Positions 39,301 through 49,180 of a stretch of DNA of 64,000 nucleotides are shown piece after piece. The translations under genes were made by a program, and so were the position numbers. The stretch's first letter is position 1; each line of letters starts with the position of its first letter. Under the pieces are notes generated by a model, which saw only the letters and a program-made list of their open reading frames with translations, ran no database searches and was not told where the DNA came from. The stretch spans positions 30,837,519-30,901,518 of the forward strand of contig OZ007579.1 of assembly GCA_963931925.1 (NCBI GenBank), given 5' to 3'. The DNA comes from Onchidella celtica. Taxonomy: Eukaryota > Mollusca > Gastropoda > Systellommatophora > Onchidiidae.

Positions 39301-41541
39301 CAATACTTGCCTTGCCCTGCGTGCTAAAAACGCACTCTATGCCACTGAACATACTTACTTCAGCTGACCAATCAGTTTTGCGTGTTTGTCCCTCTCCTCT
39401 TCCTCTTCTTTGGATAAGGGCACATGCTGTCTGTTGAATATATTATTATGAAAAACTTCTGTACACACAGTCAACAAAAAAAATTATCCTGCTATTAATT
39501 AACTCTGCTACACATCAGGAACTTGGCTTATCTCCAAGTTTCAACAAGAATAATTAGGGCTAAAAGGTTTTCATGTAGGTAAATAAATGAATGCACAATG
39601 CAAATTCCTCTAAAGGTTCTGATTTTTTCATGGACTGACACATTCCTGACACTATCATTATAATAATTATGAATAATAACAATGTATTCAAAGGGCTCTA
39701 TCACCTGCAGGGTCCCAAGACAATTTTTTTTATTTGACATAAAACTAAAACAGAAATACATTGAAAAAAATAATAAATTTTGTTAGTTTTTTGCAACTGT
39801 TCTCATCAATAAATTAGGAGCCTTACGAGTATACAGGAAAGACTTGCACTGAAGTCACTAAGATGTATTGCTAGATGTTGAAATTCCTAATTCTGAGGTT
39901 TGACCATATTACCCCTTCCAATAATAATTGCTTATCCTAACACCCCACCCATTGCCATCCCTCTTCCAAATGCATCTTTTTCCAAGACCGCATCATGACA
40001 AATAAAATGGGAAGAATATTTTTTAACATAAAAGTTGTGTCAAAAAATAAAAAGGTAACATATGGGACAATAATGTACAGGGGAACTGACTGATACACAG
40101 CTAAAATTAGCATGGCACTGGAAGTAGAAAAATCACTGAAATGTCATAAGTAGTGAGACACAACGTCAACCTAATCACTACCTAATCCAGTTCACTTACT
40201 TTTGATGTCTTTTCTTCATCTCCACCAGCCGTTTATTTGTACTGTGCTGAGCATCGGCAATTTCCTTTGGAGGTTCTTCATACTGTTGGACAGCAAAAGG
40301 TACAAATTTAAGTTACAAAAAAAAGGTACAAAAAAGCAGAACAGAGGAAAATTCCATTATCAGTAGCTAAACTCCTCTGGATCAAAGCTTGTATTCTTCA
40401 TTAATTCTTTGAAAACAGCATGAAGGTCGATGAAAGTCAGGGGTGTTTCACGATTAAATGCATTATTACGGCAAATCACACACTTCATTTCTCAATGGAC
40501 AGGCTGTGCAGTTCCACTGATTCATATCTCACAAACTATAAGAAAAGGAGATTAAGGAAATGGTTACTGCCTGAGTGATTTATTATTAACAAAAACACAC
40601 AAGTTTTATTTTCGTACTTGATATATCTTGATACATTTGATATAAAGGTATGGAACATCAATTTGTATCAGGGGAAGCCTTCATTATTAAATTTCAAATG
40701 GTAAGCTGTCAGACTGTAAAAAAAGGAGATTCAGTTTATGTAACAGAAATTTATTTGCAATGCTGTTTTAGAGGAAATTTTCACACATGAGATGGCAACA
40801 TGATGAAAATGTAAGCATAAAATTATCAGAACTTACTGCTAAGTAACGGCTTCTCTGAATGGGATTCAATTTCTTCAGATCTTGCAGCTCTATCTTTTTC
40901 CAGTTGCCAGGTTTCTCACCCTTTATGGGTGGGAGTTTCTGTAGATTAACAAACAAATATAAAGGGATATGATCAATTTTATTTCAGTCATGATTCTGTT
41001 CCTAGAACTAATGTGCCATCTACAAAAATTAATATGTTGCTGCAATAAATGCTGATGGTAGTCTATATTAATATTGCGGATTTACGGGAGGTTAAAGTCG
41101 CCATTACTCTACTACTGTATAGTAAGCTATGTGGGCCTATGTGTATTCGTGTCAATCTAATTCACTTCTAAACTTGTTTTATTAAAGTGAAATATCCCAC
41201 ACGTTAGACATTTTTTTTTATCTCAAGATCATTATGTATCCACATCAATACTACAATCTAATGCTATTTTAATAAATACATAATAATTATGGCATATTTA
41301 GATCTATTTCACAAGGAATGTCAAGATTTTATGTATGAGATCTAGAATCTAGTCTATAATCTGAAACTAAGATCTAGACTAGATCTAGATCTTTAAATAT
41401 TCTTTTCCACATAAAATCAGATCTAATCTAGATTTTTCTCTAGATCTACATCAAGTTTCTGGATGCAAAGAGGGATAAGCGACATTGCCATATTATACGT
41501 ATTTCACTTGAACTCAGTCACTTTACTGATACCTCAGGCAT
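36294..41541 (-). CDS. Unidentified 145-residue basic helical protein, six exons
   Basis: Exons in order of transcription: 41541-41533, 40938-40837, 40282-40200, 38645-38588, 37400-37278, 36356-36294. Each has AG/GT borders and compatible phase. The sum is 438 nt, giving 145 residues from MPE to NRVS and a TAG stop. I do not recognise the family. The protein starts with a Pro/Lys-rich segment (KLPPIKGEKPGNWKK). A Lys/Arg/Glu-rich probable helix or coiled coil follows (RLVEMKKRHQK, AAEARNRLRIMRLRYQANR). Next comes QEISHLIACQPVALKAVRLQ, and the end is LLDKFERHRVEALLEDSHG. There is no signal peptide or membrane segment. An alternative donor six bases earlier in the fifth exon would give a longer, Ser/Pro-rich C-terminus ending at about 36197, but the GAG-GTTAGT donor is the better match. 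Confidence 0.72.
36941..37062. repeat. CT-rich microsatellite
   Basis: About 120 bp of imperfect TCTC repeat with interruptions (CCCTC, TTTC, TGTC) in the last intron of the minus-strand gene. Read on the minus strand it is a GA tract. Confidence 0.9.
37278..37400 (-). CDS. Minus-strand gene, exon 5
   Basis: The acceptor is TTTTCCTTAG and the donor GAG-GTTAGT; 41 codons, phase 0 both sides: AQEISHLIACQPVALKAVRL, then QALVPPHAELKDKGDLLDKFE. It is amphipathic in character, with a conserved-looking HLIACQP segment. Confidence 0.72.
38588..38645 (-). CDS. Minus-strand gene, exon 4 (58 nt)
   Basis: The acceptor is CTCTGAACAG and the donor GTAATT. The first base completes a Lys codon left by exon 3, then AAEARNRLRIMRLRYQANR ends in phase 0. 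It was found because exons 3 and 5 are otherwise out of phase. It bridges them exactly, which supports the model. Confidence 0.75.
38915..39347 (+). mobile_element. hAT element remnant with transposase C-terminus
   Basis: The terminal inverted repeats are CAGTGGCACAGTGTG and, at the other end, the inverse of CAGTGGCATAGAGTGCG. The 8-bp target duplication is AACATACC/AACATACT (38907-38914, 39348-39355), nearly perfect and the length expected for hAT. It is 433 bp and lies in intron 3 of the minus-strand gene. Confidence 0.82.
38967..39152 (+). pseudogene. hAT transposase dimerisation-domain fragment
   Basis: The frame reads ITVSTASCERSFSQLKLIKT, then RSVMSQERLGNLAILSI and a stop. This is the hATC dimerisation signature (TTASxERSFSxLKxIK...RSxMxxERLxxLAxLS), of the type found in ZMYM1-like hAT proteins. 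Everything N-terminal of it is missing. Confidence 0.82.
39356..40199. other. Intron 3 remainder, minus-strand gene
   Basis: No repeat ends or coding signal recognised; AT-rich. Confidence 0.4.
40200..40282 (-). CDS. Minus-strand gene, exon 3
   Basis: The acceptor is GCTGTCCAACAG and the donor GTAAGT. It reads YEEPPKEIADAQHSTNKRLV and then EMKKRHQ with two bases of Lys. Confidence 0.75.
40837..40938 (-). CDS. Minus-strand gene, exon 2
   Basis: The acceptor ends CTACAG and the donor is GTAAGT; 34 codons in phase 0: KLPPIKGEKPGNWKKIELQD, then LKKLNPIQRSRYLA. It is highly basic. Confidence 0.78.
41320..41460. repeat. AGATCTAGA-rich palindromic tract
   Basis: Clustered copies of the self-complementary AGATCTAGATCT motif lie here, and again at about 43365-43460. 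No duplication or ends were found. It lies in the first intron of the minus-strand gene. Confidence 0.55.
41533..41541 (-). CDS. Minus-strand gene, exon 1 (start codon)
   Basis: ATGCCTGAG followed by GTATCA encodes MPE in phase 0, matching exon 2. The stretch just upstream (41550-41640) is less AT-rich and contains a GCCGCCAT-type motif and CTTCCGGT, an ETS-like site on the plus strand, which suits a TATA-less promoter. The start assignment is plausible but rests on a 9-nt coding exon. Confidence 0.5.
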
Positions 41542-41740
41542 GTTAATGGTTTGAGAACCGACAAGAAGTTGCCAATAACTGATTATGCCGCCATATTGAT
41601 TACAGTCGCCGAGCAACAATAACAGCTCAGCTTCCGGTTGGTAATATTGTTAAAGAACAGTGGTTTATCGTCACAAAACAAATTTGAATTTAAAATATAT
41701 TTGTTTATTACTGAAATGGTCTCTCTTCCTCATAGTTCAG
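41542..41740. promoter_or_regulatory. Possible bidirectional promoter
   Basis: It lies between the start of the minus-strand gene and a plus-strand ATG at 41716 that is followed by a good donor at 41741 (CAG-GTAAAT). It contains GCCGCCAT and CTTCCGGT motifs and no TATA box near either start. A transcript from here could supply the 5' leader of EBAG9, whose first coding exon at 49181 has an acceptor and so needs an upstream exon. All of this is inference. Confidence 0.3.
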
Positions 41741-42264
41741 GTAAATTTAATTACTTTATTATATTTTAAACAGAAAAATGTCTTTCCGCTGTAATTTCAT
41801 GTTGTGGCCTAATTAAAAGGACAATTACAATATATATGTAAGAAGTAAACGATATTTTGATTGAAAAAGCCAAGTTGACCAATATTTCTTTTGTCATATT
41901 GGTATTAACAAATCAAAAGATGGTGCATCCGTATGATATTAGAAAAATAAATAATTATTCACTAACTACCGACCAGAAAATTTAATTTCTAGCTGTAGAA
42001 CTACTCTACAATTACCTACAATATAAATGTATTGTGCAGACTTTCAATTAAGTTTGCTACTGTAAAAATCTGGCATGACACACAGCAGTAAACAACTGAT
42101 AACTAACAGCTAGCCGACGAAATCACTGTGTGGTAATGTTACAATGCATTGATGTTGATGACATCAAATTATGCTGTTTTGCTCAAGGATTAAATTCACC
42201 TAAAATGCTTTATAAATAACACGCTTTTAAATCTGTTATTCCTGAAATAGAAAAATATTTCATT

Positions 42265-43350
42265 AATTTGATAACGCCTGATTTACCCATTGGTACGTCG
42301 ATCAGGCTGTTCGTCGATGACAGTCTACTGTATAGAAACATCAGAAGTGTAAGAGATGCAGAAATGTTACAAAATGACCTGAATAGACTCCAACAGTGGG
42401 AACAAAAGTGGAAGATGGAATTCCATCCTAAGAAGTGTCAAGTACTTCGAGTGACAAACAAAATTAACACCATCAGTTTTGATTATACTATCCACAACTT
42501 CAAATTAGAGGAAACAGAAACAGCTACTTATCTTGGCATAGTTATTGATAGGAAACTTAGATGGAAACAACAGTATAGCACAATTAGACGTAAGGCAAAT
42601 GGAGTAATAGCTTTTTTAAGGAGAAATATCTCAGACTGTCCCATGGATGTTAAAGATAAATGTTATAAGACCCTTGTTAGACCAATATTCGAATATGGAT
42701 GTAGCATCTGGGACCCCCATTGTAGAACCCACATAGATTATCTAGAAAAGATACAGAAAAGAGCAGCCAGATTCGTGACAAACAACTATAAATTTGAGGA
42801 GGGTAACACCAAGATTAATATGCAAAAACTTGGCTGGATGCCTTTAGAGGAGAGGCGGGCAAGAAATAAAATTATCAGCTTCTTTAAAGGTAGATGCGGT
42901 CTGATGGATATACCCATGGAACACATTGGGATTAATTTTAGTAAGACTAGGCGGAATGGCCAGACCTATGCCATACCATCGTCCAGTGTTGACGGCCACT
43001 TATATTCTTTTTATCCGAGCACGTTGAGGCTGTGGAACTCTTTGCCGGAGGACCTAAAATTGTGCAGTAGCCTAGACTCTTTTAAGAAAAAATTGGAAAA
43101 GCACACGTTGAGAGCTAGCTACTGAACAGGCTGCATAGATATTCTTATAAACCCAGTGATAAGATTGGTTGATCTGCTCATGGCCACAATCAAGTGTTTT
43201 TATAAATCTAATCGACTCCCGCTTCTTACACCCTTATATGTATATAAATTTTTAACTCCCAGGGACACGGGCCGAGTCGATTTTTATTGCGCACTGGTGA
43301 GATACTCAAATCTGAGAAAACCAGTTTTAAGGAAGAAGAAGAAGAAGAAG
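42265..43350 (+). mobile_element. Non-LTR retrotransposon 3' half (RT end)
   Basis: Frame 42268-43125 (285 residues) starts just before RT motif C, here RLFVDDSLLY (FVDD rather than FADD). It continues with LQQWEQKWKMEFHPKKCQVL, TATYLGIVIDRKLRW, TLVRPIFEYGCSIWDP, IQKRAARFVTN, LGWMPLEERRARNKI and STLRLWNSLPEDL. This is a jockey/CR1-type RT thumb and C-terminal domain. The 3' UTR ends in an AGA tandem repeat (about 43333-43350). It is 5'-truncated but its frame is still open, so it is fairly young. Confidence 0.87.
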
Positions 43351-45403
43351 GTAGGCCTAGAAATCTATCTAGAGCTAGATCTAGACTCTAGACCCTCGAT
43401 CTAACTCTATACTCTATTGTTTCCATATTTATAAAACCATCATGTAGATCCAGATCTAGCCTGGAGTAGATCAAAAGTAAGACACATTCAGGGGACATTA
43501 TTAGAGTCTTTACAAGAAGAGAGTCGCATACATTCGGACCAATCAGTCAAAATACCTGGCCTGAGAATGAGAAGCATAGAATAGATTAAATCCCAACTCC
43601 TGGCTCCATATCCTAGATTCTAACCCTGAACCTATCCTTTTAGGGCTTTAGTCTTCAGAAGCCTACGGTACTGTTACTGTTAGGGGCTACCCTCTTTCTT
43701 CAACCAGAAAATAAAGGTTTTGTTGAGTGTGGTTAGGGATCAGAACAGGGTTAGGGATAGGTTTAGCCTTAGGATATAATCTTGACTGGGTGGTTTGGAT
43801 TAAATGGAACTTATTCCTCTTACTCTTAAGTCTTAGGGTTTTTATTTACCTGTAACTGTTACAGTAGTTAGGATTACTGGGAGGTGTTCCAGCAAGTTAC
43901 TCCTCTAGATCAGTATGGATGTAATTTTATGGTAAATATGTGACTTAGCGACTCACACTCACAATAGGAAACATAAAAATAAATGTACTTATTGACATTG
44001 CTTAACATGATGTCCATGGGACATATAATAAATAACATCACAATATCCATCAAATCATGCTAAGCTTTTGTAAACCATGATTTTTTTTTAAGGGGGGGGG
44101 GGGGGATTTTTTGTGTGTAGGGCTATGTGTATTACTATTAAATTAGGGTGTGTGAGGGGTTACTGTTTGTATTCGTTCAAACTCAAAGTGATGGGATATG
44201 AAATATTTTAAAAGATAATGCTGTTTTATTATAACCAATACAGGCAGTAATACATTACTAGATCCATCTAGATGAAAATTGAAAGTCAACAAAAAGATAT
44301 CAAACCCAAAGACTGTATATAATGTAATGCTGGATCCAGACCTCCCATCTACATGAGAATAAAGATGCTAGTCTCATATAATATGTGACACCTAACTTTG
44401 TAAGACCTGGGTAGGTGTATGTAAAACATTTTTGACGAGAGCTGAAGAAAACCTGAAGATAATTTTCACGTTAATTCTTACTTAGGCAGTCTGGTCAGCT
44501 CAATCTGGCATTTCAATATCATAATGAGAAAGTTGCGTTAATGGACACCTGACACCTGTGACCTATTGCAGACAAGTTTCCCTCCCTTCTTCACTCTCCT
44601 ACTGGTCACACTCGCATCATGTAGCAACTAGCATTGAGCCTGAACTAACACTTGTATAAATTTATATAGCCCGTCTACCATGACCAAGTGAGCATGGTAT
44701 TTGTCACCTGTGTGGACTCGCTGGCACCAACTGTCTATATTACAAATACTATGTGTCCTGGGAAAATGATTGAATCTCTATTACGTAGTTTAAACAAAAA
44801 TTTAGGCCGCATGTTACGGCACCTCCATGTGAGTAACCTGTTTGCTATTTCTCCCTATCGTAACCTCCACTCTGAATGCCCGACCCAAGTAAAATCAGTA
44901 GCCTTGTGCATGTTACGAAATCAAATATACTGCATTATTGATCCACCGGATGAATAACACATGTATGGCAGTTATATTTGATCTCCCCTGAGTGCTAGGA
45001 ATCGGTGATGCCAGCAGAATAAAATTTGTAAAATCCTGCATTCATGGATAATCTATCAGTTTTGAAAATGAGATCGCACAAAGGGTAAAGACAGTTTCCA
45101 AGATTTCATTCTAAACGTTTTTTTTCCCTTGGAAATGAGGCATTGGAAAAGGGATAAAAGAAAAACATTGCGCAAAAAGAAGATCACGTAAAGCGACTTC
45201 ATGTTATGTGGAGTTGACTGTACTTGACTGTGTAACTCATATAGATAGTGCTCCTTCTGGATTACCGAATCTGGTTATTCCAATAGAGACACAAGGATGG
45301 GGGGGGGGGGGGGTGGAACTTAGTAAAGAAGTCCTGTTGATGGATGGTTTTTACTCTAATTAATGTATGGTTCGGTGCTTTATGTGTTCACCTGCCTTAA
45401 ATC
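43351..45403. other. Intergenic, G-runs only
   Basis: No exon or element ends found. Long G runs occur at about 44092-44105 and 45300-45313. The frame 44688-44957 has no motif. Confidence 0.4.
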
Positions 45404-46523
45404 TTAACCCTCGTCCACGTACGTAACGCCCCGTGCGGGGATAGCCAGCAGCCAGACAGCCGATCGTTCGCGTGTTGCAGATAACCTCGGCGGTCGGGTC
45501 AATCAGGTCCTTGTGAACACGTGTATTGCGTATACTTCAGGACGCAATAACAACAATAGTGGTGGATAAATCGTAAGGGACCCCTATGATATTTGGATAA
45601 AATACTTGTGATGATATGCAGTAGGTTTTATTGTGAAATGTAAGGCCCCAAATTTTTATCAAGAATTTTCTGCATTTACATGCCGTTTAATACATGTTTT
45701 ATCATTTTCCCAAGACCTCTGCTCTTTTTCTGTCCCTATGTCAGGCCATTCAGGTGAACAAATTATTTTTTAAGCCATTCACTTAATTTACTAACCACAT
45801 GTATCGTGACATTGCCTTCTCCCTCCTCTACTATGTAAAGCTTCCACTTACTATAATGTTAGTTTTAGCGAGAGATTTGATTTCCAGTTCCAGGTCGTAG
45901 AGCACATGCATGTACTGAAAAGCGGTTTAATCAAAGGAACACAATAGCTCTCTAATTACCACATCAAATAAAGACAAGGACCAACAACAAGGTCGGTCAT
46001 TTTCTCCCAGTTTTCCCTGATGAAAAACCTACTGACAGACAGCCTTATGCAGCATGCCCTAATATTACATCGGAATTCATAATTACAGACGTAGAACAGC
46101 GTCTCAAATACGCACATGGCCCCTTTCTTCTCTTTTCACATGTAGACGACAACCAGCATCAAAGTAAAAGTTTCCCCAAGATTTTCCCCAGTTCAAACTT
46201 CAGACCGTCAGTACCATTACACGAGTATGACGAATAGTTGCAGCGTAATAAACGTAATCGGACGATACCATTTTGTTATATAGTAGGGGTGACAGGATAG
46301 ATAAACGCGCGAAAATTGTGTGGAAAAAAAAAACGTGAAAAAACAACAACAACGACAGCCTTGGCAACCGAATAAACAAAGCGCGAGGCGCACCATTGCT
46401 ATACAAAAATGTGGCCTCTCGCAGGACCCGCGGTTAAGCGTGTCGGACAAAATAATGGCCTCCCGTGTCTCGCGTGTTGCGCGGGGAGGCCAATATAGTT
46501 GCCTCCCGCAGGACGAGGGTTAA
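45404..46523 (-). mobile_element. TTAA-type non-autonomous transposon P1, copy 2
   Basis: It has TTAA at both ends and is the inverse of copies 1 and 3. It is 1120 bp, the longest of the three, and keeps the ~110-bp internal segment missing from copy 1. The terminal repeats are CCCTCGTCC on the left and GGACGAGGG on the right. Confidence 0.85.
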
Positions 46524-46888
46524 AGTTCTGGCAGTGTAAATTTCTGCACTTTCATTGCAGATGTGTCTAGGCTGTGGGTAGGGTTTCAGTTTCAGAACAG
46601 TTAATAATTACAATTACAACATCGGCCAAAAAGCACTCAAGATGAAAAAAACCTCATCAGGTTGGGCTATACAACTGTCATATTTCAAACAGGGATGATG
46701 TCCATAGATTAGCAAATATGATGGAGCCCACTGCCCAGGTATCCAGATTCATTGCTGACTTCACTCATTTCAGAAATAAAATGTATCACCACAAAAATTT
46801 GATCACACTAGTGTAAGGGCCCGTTGCAAACAACATGCACAATCAGCACACAGATTATTTGTTTGTTTTGCATTTGCATTTGTACATA

Positions 46889-47677
46889 CAGGGTTGGAAA
46901 AAAACCAGATTTTTTTCAAAAAAATCAAAAAAATCGATTTTTTAAAATTTAAATCAGATATTTTTGATTTTTTTAAAAATACATAATACATTCAATATTT
47001 TGTCGACAAAGCTTCCTCAGCTGGAGTGGAGAGAATTTTCTCCTCGTATGGACTTGTTCAATCCAAGTTGAGAAATCGCTTGGGGAATGAGAAAGCGTCA
47101 AAACTGGTGTTTCTGTTCAGGGCCTTCAGTAGTAAAGAATTGGAGACAACTGAAACTGAAAATGAGTAGAAAGTTTTCCTTTCTTATATATTATCAGAAT
47201 TTTCTGGATCTGATCTGTATGCCTGGATTTCACTAACTGTTTTATAAAAATAAAGATGTTTATTTGAAATAAAATATAGGCCTTTTTCACTTACTTGACT
47301 GTCTTAATGTCTTACACAGGTACACAAAATTCAAATTCAGACTTACATTTTTGTTCAAGGTGTTATATTTGAATTGTGTCCTGCGACACATTCAAGTCTC
47401 CAACTGTTGTATGAATCAGCCAAAATCAGAAATTATTGAATGATGCATAATAATAATAATAATAGAGAAGCACTCCTACTTATCAGTGCCTTTAAGTCTA
47501 GTGCTTTTGAACAATAAAAACATCAAAAACAAGCAGTTTGAAAAAAAAAAATTCCTTAAAAAGTAAAAAAATCAAAAAGTGATTTAAATCACTGATTTTA
47601 ATTTAAAAAATCAAAGTGATTTAAATAAAAAAAATCATTTGATTTAAATCACCTTGATTTAAATCATGCCAACCCTG
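46889..47677 (+). mobile_element. hAT element with AT-rich palindromic ends
   Basis: It begins CAGGGTTGG and ends CCAACCCTG, with inner ends made of repeated GATTTAAATCA and AAAATCAAAA motifs that could form long hairpins. The 8-bp flanks (TGTACATA/TTTGTATA) match at only 5 of 8 positions. The body keeps a transposase C-terminus (46990-47169). The length, 789 bp, makes it an internally deleted copy. Confidence 0.8.
46990..47169 (+). pseudogene. hAT transposase C-terminal remnant
   Basis: From 47011 the frame reads ASSAGVERIFSSYGLVQSKL, then RNRLGNEKASKLVFLFRAFS and a stop at 47167-47169. This is the hATC dimerisation motif (SSAxVERxFSxxGxxxSxxRNRL...KLVFLF). The rest of the transposase is absent. 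Confidence 0.85.
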
Positions 47678-48533
47678 TTTGTATACTTCTTTAATCCCAT
47701 TTGGGAATGTAGATCTGTAGATTATGTAGATCTAGGAAGAAAACAACTCACAAATGGCACAGTAACACCCGCATGGCCCGTACCGTGCATAAGGCAGACG
47801 GCACAGAAACTTATGCCTTCAAACTTTGAAACGCAACCAGGAGTTTAAAGTCGAAACAAAACAAAGGCAAGAGGGAGGCAACCATTGTTGAGGAGAAAGC
47901 ATTATTCGATGACGTACTCTGTCTCTCTCTCTTTTACAATAAAAGTAGTAATCTGCAGTCCTGCTTCAGAACTCATGCGCGCCAGGACACTGCGCACCAA
48001 GCTTGATATGGTTACTTTTTATGACATGCACGGTACTAAAGTCGAAACAAAACAAAGGCAGGAGGGAGGCCATCATTGTTGAGGAGAAAGCATTATTTGA
48101 TATTTTTAGGCCTATTTTCATTTATTACAAAATCACGATACTTTGCTTTCATGTCAAAGGAATAGACATAGTAGCAAAAAGAACTATCTTTCACGTGTAA
48201 TTTTTTCAGGTCTGGGCATTTCTTCCTCGCAGCAGTGAATTTTTTTTCCTTGCTGTTTTTTTTTATATAGATGATGATTTCTATTTTCCAAAATATTCAC
48301 TGTCAAAGCATGTACATGTCTTAAACATTGAATTCAGTACTCTTGTTGTATTTTATCTATGTCTGATTCAATAGCAGATGTGCCAAGTCGAAGTCTTTAC
48401 AGCATTAGAGAGCAGAATTAGAATGTTTGATCTCATAAAGTTCTTTTGAGAATGTGACTTTTGTACACATTGCATTATGACAGCTGCCCAACGTGAAAAT
48501 TGTGTCATTTATGGGGACAGATCAAGGACTGCC

Positions 48534-48748
48534 TGGTAAACTGTCATAAATCAGTTTTTACCAATTTTTCAGTAGCAGCCAAAAACTGAAATAATCTTCG
48601 TTATTGGACTTAATAGAACAGAACAGTATTTTTTTTTAAAAGTTATTTAACCTTTAGTTTTCAGAATTTCCCCAACTTACAACACAACCTGCAGGTTGTC
48701 AAGCAATACAGTAATTTTTTTTAAAAGTCGAGTTACGGCAATTTACCA
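48534..48748. mobile_element. Small MITE family M1, copy 2
   Basis: The ends are TGGTAAACTGTCATAAATCA and GAGTTACGGCAATTTACCA, imperfect inverted repeats. The body shares CCTTTAGTTTTCAGAATTT and the pair AACCTGCAGGTTGTCAAG with the other two copies. It lies upstream of the EBAG9 start exon. Confidence 0.62.
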
Positions 48749-49180
48749 AGTCCTGTACAAATTGTTCAAGATGTGTTGACAGTTTATATTGTAATTGTTC
48801 AGACTGTTGAAATGAAAGTGCATGTGTACATTACCATGGTGAGCTCACCTCACATGACATTGTCACGATTCCCTAAGACTGTAATAACTCAGAAATTTGA
48901 AAAATTGATTTTCATATCAATTATCCAAACCCCCATTGAATGATCTTAGTTATATTCCTAGACCGGATTTTAATCCAATAGCAAACTTTCAAAAAATCAT
49001 CATAACTAGATCAGCTGTGCTTAAATAAAGCAATTTCTTGCTTCTCCTGAAGATTGGCCAAAACCAATTACTATAGTTTTTGGGAATAGTGACGATGTAA
49101 TATAAGTTTCAACCAAGTAGTTGAATGGCATTTTCTCAACTGTTTTATTTCTATTGGCATTGGTCTAGTTTCTCAGCAGG

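Larger units (their letters stand above)
46825..48285 (-). repeat. Dispersed repeat R1, copy 2, interrupted and internally duplicated
   Basis: It is the inverse of 12218-12615. A hAT element (46889-47677) splits it. A block starting GTCGAAACAAAACAAAGGCA and running through GGAGAAAGCATTAT occurs twice, at about 47850-47914 and 48041-48097, separated by about 125 bp absent from copy 1. Confidence 0.7.

Noticed and set aside
44688-44957. 89-residue plus-strand frame
   Set aside because: No motif, no splice context and no neighbouring exons in compatible phase.
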